In this document: positions 27,281-36,718 of the stretch, one piece after another
How the letters are laid out: every line of letters begins with the position of its first letter
Position numbering within the stretch: the stretch's first letter is position 1
Origin: Lacrimispora xylanisolvens
GTDB taxonomy: Bacteria > Bacillota > Clostridia > Lachnospirales > Lachnospiraceae
Assembly (NCBI GenBank): GCA_017084465.1
Contig: CP070896.1
Coordinates: forward strand, 4,453,501-4,517,500
Direction: 5' to 3'
DNA length: 64,000 bases
Made by a program: the position numbers and the translations under genes
Notes under the pieces: generated by a model
Seen by the model: only the letters and a program-made list of their open reading frames with translations
What the model was told of the DNA's origin: nothing
The model's database searches: none

Positions 27281-28029
27281 ATGAACACCAGGGAAGCAGC
27301 CGGTATTACCGGTATCAGTGTGCGTACTTTGCATCACTATGACAAGATTGGTCTGCTGTGTCCAGACCGTGATCCGGATAATGGTTACAGGAACTATTCC
27401 GATGAAGATTTAGATTTGCTGCAGCAGATTTTATTTTTCAAGGAATGCGGATTTTCTCTTACTGATATTAAGGGATTTCTTGCCAATCCAAATTTCGACC
27501 GGGAAAAGCATTTGTACTGCAAAGGGATTGTCTGCTGCAGGAACAAAAGCGTATTAATGCCATGCTGAAAACTCTTGATAAAACAATGAAATCATGGAAG
27601 GGAGATAAAACGATGACGCAGTCAGAAAAATTTTATGGGTTTGGGAAAAAACACAACCCATATGAAGAAGAAGCCAGACGTCTATGGGGAAATGAGGCCG
27701 TGGACCAGAGCAATGAAAAGCTGGACTCCATGACCGAAGAGGAACAGAATCAGGTCTTTGAAAATATGGAGCAGATGTTTCGTGAGCTGGCAAAGCTTTG
27801 CAGGAAAGCACCTGAATCAGAAGTGGTACAAAATGCAATCAATAACATGTACCGTTTTTTCAATGAGAATTTTGGTGTTACCTATACCCTGGAAGCATTT
27901 GCAGGCCTGGGTCAGCTTTATATATCAGACTCACGCTTTACTGAAAATATAGATCAGTATGCTGAGGGGTTATCGGCATTTTTAAGTAAAGCAATGGGAT
28001 ATTATGCAGACAGCCAGAAGAGCAGCTAA
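27281..28029 (+). CDS. MerR-family regulator with TipAS antibiotic-recognition domain (frameshifted)
   Basis: About 249 residues when joined. The DNA-binding half reads [40 protein letters not shown]. After a break near 27503-27507 (GGGAAAAGC) the second frame continues the dimerisation helix ([20 protein letters not shown]) into a C-terminal TipAS domain: [55 protein letters not shown]. TipAL/Mta-type proteins bind cyclic peptide antibiotics or other drugs and activate their own promoter and efflux genes. AGGAGG lies upstream. The 19-bp promoter suggests autoactivation. Confidence 0.88.
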
Positions 28030-28051
28030 AATAGAATATAGAATTAATGTT

Positions 28052-28085
28052 AACTCCTCACCGGTACAACGGCGGGGAGTTTTCT
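28052..28085 (+). terminator. Intrinsic terminator of the TipA-type gene
   Basis: AACTCCTCACCG and CGGCGGGGAGTT pair across a short loop and are followed by TTTTCTGC. Confidence 0.65.
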
Positions 28086-28195
28086 GCTTTACCATAACGC
28101 AGTGACATGAAAAGAACTTCTTTACGATAAATTTATGAAATTGTAATAATTCAATAGATGTCAGGATGGAAATTATATGGTAAGATAATATAGGA

Positions 28196-28222
28196 CTGCG
28201 CTGCCTTAAACGCAGCTTTTTT
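28196..28222 (+). terminator. Small terminator/attenuator hairpin upstream of the membrane-anchored protein
   Basis: CTGCG/CGCAG (alternatively GCTGC/GCAGC) followed by CTTTTTT, 63 nt before the next start codon. It could end a short leader RNA. The rest of 28086-28285 holds no ORF I can support. Confidence 0.5.
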
Positions 28223-28285
28223 CATGAAGCAAAGGTTTCCTGAAGACTGCGCAGGGAAAAATCGGATATGAGTTTGGAGGCCTAG

Positions 28286-28681
28286 ATGAAGCAAAGGAAA
28301 TTTCACTTACACTTAACATTGTTCGGGACTATCGTTTTAGTACTGGTTCTTGTCTTATTGTTCCAGACCTTAAAGGGTAGAGCGGAGCCGATCTTCGATG
28401 ACAATACCATGACTACATATTACGCAAAAACCGTTCTTGGAACAGCACCTGATTTGCAGGCAGAACGGTATTTTAATAAGGATAACTACCAACTTTCCGG
28501 CTTCACCTTTGATGTCAGCCAGTGCGACTGGAATAAAGCAGGTACATACCGGGTTCCGGTAATTTACGATGGAAAGAAAACCAACTGTGTGGTACAGGTG
28601 GAGGTACGCAACTCCTTGGAAGAGATACCGGAGACGGCCGCTTCCATCAATGAGAATGCAGTTTTAACAGAGAAGAAGTAA
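28286..28681 (+). CDS. Membrane-anchored hypothetical protein with small extracytoplasmic domain
   Basis: 131 residues. One N-terminal hydrophobic helix (LTLFGTIVLVLVLVLLFQTL, about residues 10-29) is followed by an extracytoplasmic domain of about 85 residues with Ig-like strand spacing (SGFTFDVSQCDWNKAGTYRV, then NCVVQVEVRN). The two Cys residues could form a disulfide. A Glu/Ala/Thr-rich tail ends the protein. I recognise no named family. GGAGGC precedes the start and the Nudix gene follows after 13 nt, so they are likely cotranscribed, although a functional link is not evident. Confidence 0.65.
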   Translation: MKQRKFHLHLTLFGTIVLVLVLVLLFQTLKGRAEPIFDDNTMTTYYAKTVLGTAPDLQAERYFNKDNYQLSGFTFDVSQCDWNKAGTYRVPVIYDGKKTNCVVQVEVRNSLEEIPETAASINENAVLTEKK

Positions 28682-28694
28682 GGAGAAAACCCAC

Positions 28695-29741
28695 ATGGAG
28701 CGTCATAGCTTAACGACCCTTTGCTACATTGAAAAAGAGGGCCAATATCTCATGCTTCACCGCATTAAAAAGAAGAATGATATTAATCAGGATAAATGGT
28801 TGGGAGTCGGAGGCCATCTGGAGGAAGGGGAAAGCCCGGAAGATTGTCTTTTAAGAGAAGAAAAGGAAGAAACCGGCCTGACGTTACTTTCTTATCGTCT
28901 GAGAGGGTTTATCACCTTTGTGTCAGATCAGTATCCTGATGAATATATGTTTTTATATACAGCTGACGGTTATGAAGGTTCACTTACCGATTGTCAGGAG
29001 GGAGTTCTTGAATGGGTGCCGGTTGATAAAATTGACAGCCTTCCCATATGGGAGGGAGACCGGATTTTTTTTGAACTGCTAAAGGATGAGATTCCATTTT
29101 TCTCCCTGAAACTGCAGTATTGCAAAGATAGTTTAGAGGCTGCTGTATTGAACGGATCACCGTTAGAGCTTTTAGAAGAACGGGATTTGAATGGCTGCAC
29201 TACCGGTAAAGTTCGTGCCCGCTTTATGATGCACCGTGAGGGTATGCTTCATGGAACTTCCCACGTATGGGTAGTAAGACCCAATGAGAAAAGCGGATTT
29301 GACCTGCTTTTACAAAAACGCAGTGCAGGCAAGGATGCCTATCCGGGCTGTTATGATATTTCTTCTGCAGGACATATTCCGGCAGGTGATGATTTTCTTT
29401 TATCGGCAGTCAGAGAACTGTCAGAAGAACTTGGAATTGATGCCACTCCAGAAGAACTTACCTATGTAGGGCTTCATGAGGAACAGGAAGACGCTGTATT
29501 TTACGGACGGCCGTTTCGTAATCATGAAATCAGTCATGTCTATGTTTATGAAAAAACAGTGGATGAACGTCAGCTTGTACTTCAGAAGGAAGAGGTGGAA
29601 TCAGTACTCTGGATGGATTATGAGGAATGTCTGACTCGGATGAAAGATGGAACTTTAATCAATTGTTTAAATGAAAAGGAACTTCATATGCTTGCCCGGT
29701 GGTACCAGAAAAAGGGATTGACCGGACGACAGCATTTATGA
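28695..29741 (+). CDS. Tandem Nudix hydrolase fusion (MutT-like + IPP isomerase-like)
   Basis: 348 residues containing two Nudix modules. The N-terminal one has the box GGHLEEGESPEDCLLREEKE then ETGL (about residues 39-62), like 8-oxo-dGTP diphosphatases. The C-terminal one has AGHIPAGDDFLLSAVRELSE then ELGI (about residues 230-253) within an IPP-isomerase/YfcD-like context (HGTSHVWVV, QKRSAGKDAYPGCYDISS). In the second box the first catalytic-motif Glu is replaced by Asp. Nudix enzymes hydrolyse nucleoside diphosphates linked to other groups. The substrates of this fusion are unknown. The frame is intact. Confidence 0.88.
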   Translation: MERHSLTTLCYIEKEGQYLMLHRIKKKNDINQDKWLGVGGHLEEGESPEDCLLREEKEETGLTLLSYRLRGFITFVSDQYPDEYMFLYTADGYEGSLTDCQEGVLEWVPVDKIDSLPIWEGDRIFFELLKDEIPFFSLKLQYCKDSLEAAVLNGSPLELLEERDLNGCTTGKVRARFMMHREGMLHGTSHVWVVRPNEKSGFDLLLQKRSAGKDAYPGCYDISSAGHIPAGDDFLLSAVRELSEELGIDATPEELTYVGLHEEQEDAVFYGRPFRNHEISHVYVYEKTVDERQLVLQKEEVESVLWMDYEECLTRMKDGTLINCLNEKELHMLARWYQKKGLTGRQHL

Positions 29742-29795
29742 TATAGTAAAAGCATCAAAGAAAGTAGGAAGTGTTTTATGTTAATTGTGTCAAAT

Positions 29796-29957
29796 CATGG
29801 AGCGTAAATCAAAATCATAATGTGAACAGGAAACCCGGACAGGAAGGCAGCCTTTGCATTCCTTTGTTTTGTGTACCTGTTTAGCCCATGAGGATACAAA
29901 GCTGACTGACAGGATTTTAGACCTGTAAGACTGGGATTTGTAGTCTTACAGGTCTTT
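29796..29957 (+). ncRNA. Unclassified candidate structured RNA ending in a terminator
   Basis: Three nested helices can be drawn. P1 is TCATGG (29796-29801) with CCATGA (29886-29891). P2 is AACAGG (29825-29830) with CCTGTT (29877-29882). P3 is AGGAA-g-GCA with TGC-a-TTCCT, around 29840-29862. A linker GGATACAAAGCTGACTGACA leads to a strong terminator. It does not match a riboswitch or SRP consensus I know. It could be a small RNA or a leader of the MutS2-like gene with a terminator switch. Confidence 0.4.
29919..29957 (+). terminator. Strong intrinsic terminator
   Basis: AGACCTGTAAGACT pairs perfectly with AGTCTTACAGGTCT over 14 bp and is followed by a T-run. It ends the candidate RNA upstream of the MutS2-like gene. 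Confidence 0.85.
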
Positions 29958-30034
29958 TTTGTGTATCAAAACAGGCCTGGCTGATCGCTCCATGAATCTT
30001 TTATCGTTAAAAAAAGATAAGACAGGAGAATAAC

Positions 30035-31965
30035 ATGAATCACACATTTCAAATATTAGAATTTAACCGGATTATAGAGAAACTGGAAGAACTGGCACTT
30101 ACAGAAGGGGCGAAAGAACAGATCAGGAATTTAACTCCTGGGTTAAAAGAAGCAGAAGTAAGGAAAAATCTCCGGGATACCACCCAGGCAAGAATAATCC
30201 TGGACCGAATGGGTCAGCCTCCCGCAGTAGCCATGAATGGAATGACGGCTATTTTTAAATCAGTAACGCAGGAAGGCATTCTGATGCCAGAGGATCTGGA
30301 ATCAGTGGGAACTATGCTAACAGGCGTAAAACGGTATAAGGATTTCTTAAACCGATGCAAATATTTAGAACTGAGCCTCCCCTATTATGAAGAAAACTTA
30401 AATCCTTTGGAGAGTCTGGCAAAGGAACTGTTTGAAAGCATCAGAAATAAACGGGTGGATGACTCAGCCAGCAAGTATTTAAGAAACGTCCGCCAGGAAA
30501 TCGTACGAATGGAAGAGAAGCTGAGAACAAAGGCGGAATCCATGCTAAGAACCAATAAAAAGTTTTTTTCAGATTCGTATATTACCATCAGAAACGGCAA
30601 AGTATGTCTCCCGGTGAAGAAGGAGTATAAGCCGGCAGTACCAGGCAGTGTCATCGACCAGTCCTCCACCGGTTCCACACTATTTATAGAGCCCTCTGCC
30701 ATTGCAGCGCTAAATGGGGAACTGGAGAGTTTAAGAATTGAAGAGGAGAATGAAACCAGAAGAATACTTTATACCCTTACCGCTCAGGTAGAAGAGCAGC
30801 TGCCGGTCCTCACAGAGAACTGGAAGGTCCTGGAAAAACTGGATTTCCTTTTTTGCAAAGGGAAAGCTCAGTGCAGATATGAAGGGGGTGGAGCCGGAGA
30901 TTTCCACAGAACAGATCATACAGATCACTGAGGGGCGCCACCCGTTTATGAATCCGGAACAGGTAGTTCCTTTAAACTTTGAACTGGGGAAAAACGGAAG
31001 AGGAATTGTTATAACAGGACCAAATACAGGAGGCAAGACTGTCTCCATTAAGACCGTAGGTCTGTTCTCCCTCATGGCTCAGTGCGGACTTCATATTCCA
31101 TGTAAAGCAGGTCAGATCAGCCTGTTTAACCAGGTGCTCTGTGACATCGGAGACGGACAGAATATTACGGAAAACTTATCCACGTTTTCCTCCCACATTG
31201 TAAATGTACTGGATATTCTTAGTAAGGCTGACAAAGAAAGCCTTGTCATACTGGATGAGCTGGGCTCCGGAACAGATCCTGCAGAAGGTATGGGAATCGC
31301 TATCTCCATACTGGAAGAATTAAGAAGATGCGGCTGCCTGTTTTTAGCCACCACCCATTATCCGGAAGTAAAAAACCTACGCAAAAGAAGCGGAGGGAAT
31401 CACCAATGCACGCATGGCATTTGACCGGGAATCCTTAAGGCCCTTGTACAGACTGGAAATCGGAGAAGCAGGAGAAAGCTGTGCACTTTATATTGCAGGC
31501 AGACTGGGAATGCCGGAGCATATGATCAAACGGGCTGAGCAGTATGCCTACGGGTTACCGGAGATGGAAGCAGAGTCCGGCAGATACAGGGAAGCAGAGA
31601 AAAGACCGGGCGGTCCCAGAATTGAAAAAATTAAGAAAACAACAGAAAATCAGATCGCAATGCAGACAAAATTTACCCTTGGAGACAGCGTCATGATTCT
31701 GCCGGACAAGAAAATAGGAATTGTCTGCACCACGGTCAATGATAAAGGTGTAGTACGGGTTCAGATGCCGGATAAAAAAATCTGGATTAACCATAAACGG
31801 CTGAAGCTTTTGGTTTCGGCACAACAGCTGTATCCGGAAGATTATGATTTTTCCATTCTATTTGATACCGTTGAAAACAGGAAGGCAAGACACAAGATGG
31901 AAAAGGGATATCAGGAAGGTCTGGAGATCCGAAAAGCTGCAGATGAGACCCTCCCTAAGTTATGA
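30035..31965 (+). CDS. MutS2-like DNA mismatch-repair-family ATPase lacking Smr domain (frameshifted)
   Basis: About 643 residues when joined. It starts MNHTFQILEFNRIIEKLEEL, as MutS2 proteins do. A clamp/lever helical region follows, with VPVKKEYKPAVPGSVIDQSS-like text around residue 200. The ATPase has Walker A VITGPNTGGKTVSIKT, Walker B LVILDELGSGTDPAEG and the ATTHYPE switch. Two breaks occur, near 30870-30880 and near 31375-31390, and the family sequence continues after each. The C-terminus ends after a KOW-like strand region with no Smr nuclease domain, unlike canonical MutS2 of about 780 residues. MutS2 acts on recombination intermediates or stalled ribosomes. Confidence 0.88.
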
Positions 31966-31967
31966 TC

Positions 31968-32559
31968 TCAGCATGGTTTTGGGGGATCGCAGGGTTTCTT
32001 GCGGTCCTCTTCACAGACTCTGTATTCGTATGGCAGTTCAAATGGATCATCGTTTAGTTCGGCAAGAATCAGGCGGAAAATCTGTACATGGCATAATTCA
32101 TCTGCTATAATCCGGTTTAAGATGGCTTTGATGCGGAAGTCGTTAATCCACAGGCACTGCTGCTGGTATTTTCTGATTGCCTCCAGTTCGCCGTTTAAGG
32201 AATTGGCTACAAGAGCGCTTATATTGGTGGGATAACGGTTGCAGGCAGGAGTCCAGTATTTCATGCGGCCGTTTTGCCAGCTCCATAGCCGTGGGTCTGC
32301 TCCCAGCATGATACAAAGCTCACCGAAAATATTGAGATGGTGCATTTCTACTACACTGATTCTGTGAAAACATTCTGCGATATCGTAAATACCGTTTCGT
32401 AATCATGCTGTTGTAAACGTATAAGCTGATTGCGGACATTTCCGAATTACAGGCACCGATGTTGGAAAGCATGGCTGTGGCATAAAGTTCATTGACCGTT
32501 ACGATTTCAACATCAGGCCAGGGGGATTTGTCAGAAAAAACAAGTGCGGAAAGATCCAT
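31968..32559 (-). CDS. Ferritin-like di-iron domain protein (frameshifted)
   Basis: About 197 residues when joined, read from ATG 32559 on the minus strand. The first frame has NELYATAMLSNIGACNSEMS. The second begins near the helix that ends EMHHLNIFGELCIMLGADPR and continues SLNGELEAIRKYQQQCLWIN and IIADELCHVQIF. The E-x-x-H pairs (EMHH, DELCH) and helix spacing fit a ferritin/rubrerythrin-type four-helix bundle with a di-iron site. The C-terminus is Cys/Pro-rich. The break lies near 32395-32405. It is convergent with the MutS2-like gene, with only 2 nt between them. Role in oxidative stress or iron handling is inferred from the fold. Confidence 0.72.
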
Positions 32560-32651
32560 TTCTTACCTCCCATAGAGTCGTTCTATTTAAATATATCAAC
32601 AGACAGAGGGAGTATGACTGAAATAATCAAAGGAAAAAGAGAGGCTGTTAA

Positions 32652-33231
32652 ATGAAGGACGAAAGAACGTTAAAAAAAGAACTGGAAGAATTTGTGCCCA
32701 TAAATAAACAGGAGGAAGCGGACAAAAAAGCTGATTCTTAAATGCTTATCCGAAGGAGATCATATTTTCTTCCGGGAAAATGAGGAAGCTCATATCTCTG
32801 CCTCCGGCTGGGTGGTAAACCAGACCATGGACCGTGTTTTAATGGCATATCATAATATTTATCATTCCTGGGCATGGACCGGTGGCCACGCAGACGGAGA
32901 AAAGGATCTTTTGTCTGTTGCCATGAGAGAAGCCAGGGAAGAAACCGGAATTAAAACAGTGACTCCGGTAATGAACCAGATATTTTCTCTTGAAGTCTTA
33001 ACCGTAGACGGTCACGAAAAGAAGGGGTTATACGTCCCTTCCCATCTGCATTTAAACGTGACTTATTTACTGAAAGGAGATGACAGGGAGGAGATCAGAA
33101 ATAAAGAAGACGAGAACAGTAAAGTGGGCTGGTTTTCATTAAATGATTGCCTGGAAGCGGTAAATGAGCCCTGGATGAAAGAACGAATTTACAAAAAGCT
33201 GATAGAAAAGATGGAAAATCTGAAAATTTAA
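32652..33231 (+). CDS. Nudix hydrolase (frameshifted)
   Basis: About 193 residues when joined. The N-terminus MKDERTLKKELEEFVPINKQ runs into a 6-A run near 32729-32734 where the frame breaks. The next frame continues ILKCLSEGDHIFFRENEEAH, then WVVNQTMDRVLMAYHNIYHS and WAWTGGHADGEKDLLSVAMR with REAREETGI (the Nudix box, with Lys where the first box Glu is normal). NUDIX enzymes cleave nucleoside diphosphate derivatives. The substrate is unknown. It is divergent from the ferritin-like gene. It is a third Nudix module within 5 kb. Confidence 0.8.
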
Positions 33232-33345
33232 CAGAAAATTGGCATTTATTTTATGATTAGCTGTTTCTATTTTGGAGATTATGATTTATAATAATGGTAT
33301 CTGAATGGATGAAGTTTTGCCAAATAAGACAGCGAGGTGTTAGAT

Positions 33346-33681
33346 ATGAAAATTGTTTATGCAATCGTCAGTTCCGATGATGGAAACCGGGTGACCGACG
33401 TTCTGAATGAGCACCAGTTCAGTGTCACAAAACTTGCCACAACAGGCGGTTTCTTAAAAAAAGGCAACTCAACATTGATGATCGGTACTGATGACGGACA
33501 GGTAGAAGAAGTCATTAATCTGATCAAGGATACCTGCGGAAAGCGCCAGAAAATTACATGCAACGTTCCTGCACCGAATATCGCGTCAGTTTCGGCGGGA
33601 TATATGATGATGCCCATGACAGTGGAACTGGGCGGGGCTACCATATTTGTTACAGATGTAGAGCGTTTTGAGAAAATTTGA
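33346..33681 (+). CDS. darA: Cyclic-di-AMP receptor DarA (PstA, DUF970)
   Basis: 111 residues of PII-like fold. Recognisable text: MKIVYAIVSSDDGNRVTDVL, TKLATTGGFLKKGNSTLMIG (the T-loop and nucleotide-binding segment) and a C-terminal VELGGATIFVTDVERFEKI. DarA/PstA binds c-di-AMP as a trimer; its downstream target is not established. I choose the ATG at 33346 because CGAGGTG lies just before it. It is 52 nt upstream of deoB on the same strand, so the c-di-AMP receptor could be cotranscribed with nucleoside salvage. Confidence 0.93.
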   Translation: MKIVYAIVSSDDGNRVTDVLNEHQFSVTKLATTGGFLKKGNSTLMIGTDDGQVEEVINLIKDTCGKRQKITCNVPAPNIASVSAGYMMMPMTVELGGATIFVTDVERFEKI

Positions 33682-33733
33682 TGTAGTGACAAAGGGATTG
33701 CACAGCAATCCCTTCGTAACAGGAGGAATGAAT

Positions 33734-34909
33734 ATGTCAGAAACCAAACGAGTATTTATTATTGTACTGGACAGTTTCGGAATCGGCGAAGCTCCCGATG
33801 CAGCAAAGTTTCACGATGAGGGAAGCAACACCCTTGGAACAATCGCAAAAGCAGAGGAGTTTAATACGCCGAACTTAAAAAAACTTGGTATGTTTAATAT
33901 TGACGGTGTAACAGCCGGTGAGAAAGAGAAAGAACCAGCAGGCTCCTATGGCAGAATGACCGAGCGGTCCCAGGGTAAGGATACCACCATCGGCCACTGG
34001 GAGATTGCAGGAATTATATCTGAGGAGCCTCTTCCAACCTATCCGGAAGGCTTCCCTGATGAGATTTTAGATGAATTTAAGAAGCAGACAGGAAGAGGGA
34101 TTCTCTGCAATAAACCTTATTCCGGAACAGATGTAATCCGGGATTTTGGAAAACAGCATGTGGAGACAGGAGATTTAATAGTTTACACCTCTGCAGACAG
34201 TGTATTTCAGATCGCTGCCCATGAGGAAGTGGTGCCGTTGGAAGAACTGTACCGTTACTGCAGGATTGCCAGAGAAATTTTAACAGGAAAACACGGCGTA
34301 GGAAGAATCATCGCCAGACCTTTTGCCGGCGAATACCCTGATTATAAAAGAACGCCACACCGCCATGACTTTTCCCTTCTTCCGCCAGCAAAAACCATGC
34401 TTGACTGCCTTAATGAAGCAGGCCTTGATACTATCGGAGTGGGAAAAAATCTACGATATTTTGCGGGAAAGAGCATTCAGAAAACCACTTCCATCGTTAA
34501 CAATAACGATGGTATGATTCAGACCTTAAAAGCACAGCAGGATGATTTCCATGGTCTTTGCTTTGTCAATCTGGTGGATTTTGATATGGTTTACGGCCAT
34601 CGTAACGACGTAAAGGGTTATGCAAGAGCAGCCACTGAATTTGACGTTCAGCTTGGGCAGTTTATGGAAGCCATGAGGCCGGATGACGTTTTAATCATTA
34701 CAGCAGATCATGGCTGTGATCCTGGAACTCCAAGCACCGATCATTCCAGGGAATATACTCCTATGCTAATTTACGGACAGGGAATTAAAGCCGGAGTTTC
34801 CATTGGAACGAGAGATACCTTTGCTGATATCGCAGCGACGGTACTGGATTTGTTCGGATTAAAGGGTGAGATTGCCGGAACCAGCTTTTTAGGTGAAGTG
34901 GCAAAATAA
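33734..34909 (+). CDS. deoB: Phosphopentomutase
   Basis: 391 residues. It starts MSETKRVFIIVLDSFGIGEA, with the metal-binding Asp and nucleophile region of the alkaline phosphatase superfamily. Other family segments are GKDTTIGHWEIAG, CNKPYSGTDVIRDFGK, NLVDFDMVYGHRND and ITADHGCDPGTPSTDHSRE (metal ligands). It interconverts ribose/deoxyribose 1- and 5-phosphates, the link between nucleoside phosphorolysis and DeoC. I choose ATG 33734 (7 nt after AGGAGG) over 33728. It heads the salvage genes deoB-cdd-deoA-deoC. Confidence 0.96.
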   Translation: MSETKRVFIIVLDSFGIGEAPDAAKFHDEGSNTLGTIAKAEEFNTPNLKKLGMFNIDGVTAGEKEKEPAGSYGRMTERSQGKDTTIGHWEIAGIISEEPLPTYPEGFPDEILDEFKKQTGRGILCNKPYSGTDVIRDFGKQHVETGDLIVYTSADSVFQIAAHEEVVPLEELYRYCRIAREILTGKHGVGRIIARPFAGEYPDYKRTPHRHDFSLLPPAKTMLDCLNEAGLDTIGVGKNLRYFAGKSIQKTTSIVNNNDGMIQTLKAQQDDFHGLCFVNLVDFDMVYGHRNDVKGYARAATEFDVQLGQFMEAMRPDDVLIITADHGCDPGTPSTDHSREYTPMLIYGQGIKAGVSIGTRDTFADIAATVLDLFGLKGEIAGTSFLGEVAK

Positions 34910-34923
34910 CAGGAGGTGTTTGA

Positions 34924-35352
34924 TTGAAGCTGAATGATACGACGATCAGGCTGCTGAAAGAGGAAGCCTATCGTGCACAGAAAAGGGCTTATGTTCCTTA
35001 CTCTGGTTTTATGGTAGGTGCTGCACTTCTTGCAAAGAACGGAACTGTGTATCTTGGGTGCAACATTGAGAATGCATCTTTTTCACCGACCAACTGTGCG
35101 GAACGCACGGCATTTTTCAAAGCAGTATCTGAGGGCGTGACAGAATTTGATGCCATTGCCATTGTAGGAAATAAAAAAGGGGCAAAGGGAGGTATCTGTG
35201 CTCCCTGCGGAGTCTGCCGTCAGGTTATGGCAGAATTCTGTGACCCGGATGAATTCCAGGTAATTCTGGCAGCAGAAGATGAGACTGTTATTTATACATT
35301 AAAAGAACTGCTTCCCCTGGGATTTACAAAGAAGGATTTAAATTCCGACTGA
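34924..35352 (+). CDS. cdd: Cytidine deaminase
   Basis: 142 residues with a TTG start 8 nt after AGGAGG. Catalytic zinc motifs: [12 protein letters not shown] (Cys ligand and catalytic Glu) and [15 protein letters not shown] (the paired Cys ligands). Also typical are [14 protein letters not shown] and [14 protein letters not shown]. It deaminates cytidine and deoxycytidine to uridine forms, which DeoA then phosphorolyses. The frame is intact. It is 14 nt after deoB and 25 nt before deoA. Confidence 0.95.
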   Translation: MKLNDTTIRLLKEEAYRAQKRAYVPYSGFMVGAALLAKNGTVYLGCNIENASFSPTNCAERTAFFKAVSEGVTEFDAIAIVGNKKGAKGGICAPCGVCRQVMAEFCDPDEFQVILAAEDETVIYTLKELLPLGFTKKDLNSD

Positions 35353-35377
35353 AAAAATGAGGGAGGTTTTAAGTAAT

Positions 35378-36705
35378 ATGAGGATGTATGATTTAATTGC
35401 AAAAAAGCGTAATGGTGAAACTCTGACAGAGGAAGAGATCCGTTCCATGATAGATGGCTATGTAATGGGAGAAATCCCGGATTATCAGATGTCTGCCATG
35501 CTGATGGCAATCTATTTTAAAGGGATGAGCGATACGGAAACAGCAATCCTTACGGATGCAGTGGCTCATTCCGGCGATATGGTGGACTTAACTCCCATTC
35601 AGGGGATCAAGGTGGATAAGCACTCCACTGGAGGCGTTGGTGATAAAACCACTCTGGTAGTGGCTCCCATTGTAGCGGCCTGCGGCGTTAAGGTAGCAAA
35701 GATGTCCGGAAGAGGACTTGGTCATACAGGCGGGACTGTGGATAAGCTGGAATCCATCCCAGGCATGAGAACCACACTGACTGAGGAAGAATTCTTTGAA
35801 GTTGTCAATACCACAGGTTTGTCAGTTATCGGGCAGTCTGGTAATCTGGCACCTGGAGATAAAAAGCTGTACGCGCTCAGAGATGTGACTGCTACGGTGG
35901 AAAGCATTCCGCTGATTGCGGCCTCCATTATGAGTAAGAAGCTGGCAGCAGGAAGCGACTGTATTCTTCTTGATGTGAAAACCGGAAGCGGCGCATTTAT
36001 GAAGACGCTTTCTGACTCTGTCACTCTGGCAGAGAAGATGGTGGCGATCGGAGAGCATGCGGGAAAGAAGACCATGGCTCTCATTACCAATATGGATATT
36101 CCCCTGGGTAATTTAATCGGAAACAGCCTGGAGGTAATAGAAGCAGTAGAGACCTTAAAGGGCAGAGGACCAAGGATTTGACCGAAGTATGTTTAAATCT
36201 GGCTTCCGGAATGCTCTGGCTGGCTGGTAAGGGAACCCCGGAGGAGTGTTTTTCCATGGCAGAGAAAACCATAGCGGATGGCAGTGCCTTAAACCGCCTG
36301 GCAGCCATGGTAAAGGCACAGGGCGGAGATCCATCTGTGATCTTAGATCCCTCTCTCTTTGCAAAAGCGCCTTATGAAAGAGAAATTAAGGCTGTGAAGA
36401 AGGGGTATCTGGTTCATATGAACACGGAACAGTGCGGAATTGCTTCTTCCATGCTGGGAGCAGGAAGAGTTACCAAGGAAAGCCTCATCGATTATACGGC
36501 TGGGATTGCTCTGAAAAAAAAGGTGGGTCAGGAAGTGGAGGAAGGTGAAACCATCGCCGTGCTCTACACCTCAACGCAGGAATTATTTGATGCCGCAGAA
36601 GAGGAATTCTTAAAAGCAGTTACCATTGCCGATGGAAAACCGGAGGAGGAGCCTCTGATTTATGCCAGAGTTACCCGAGAAGGCGTGAAGAACCTGATAG
36701 GATAG
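35378..36705 (+). CDS. deoA: Pyrimidine-nucleoside phosphorylase (frameshifted)
   Basis: About 442 residues when joined. The start [20 protein letters not shown] (ATG 35378, GGGAGG upstream) and the segments [20 protein letters not shown] and [20 protein letters not shown] identify the family; Firmicute members are also called Pdp. The break near 36170-36176 (GGACCAAGG, probably a missing C) divides it, after which [20 protein letters not shown] continues. It cleaves thymidine/uridine with phosphate to give deoxyribose or ribose 1-phosphate. It is one operon with deoB, cdd and deoC. Confidence 0.94.
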
Positions 36706-36718
36706 AAAGGATAAAACA

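Larger units (their letters stand above)
29742..30034. other. Intergenic region holding a candidate structured RNA
   Basis: No ORF I can support. It contains the nested helices at 29796-29891 and the strong terminator at 29919-29957, then AGGAGA just before the MutS2-like start codon. Confidence 0.5.

Noticed and set aside
29820..29865. Signal recognition particle RNA (the segment GGAAGGCAGCC resembles its core)
   Set aside because: The symmetric-loop sequence GGUCAGG and the GGAA tetraloop arrangement are not present in the right order, and the outer helices differ.
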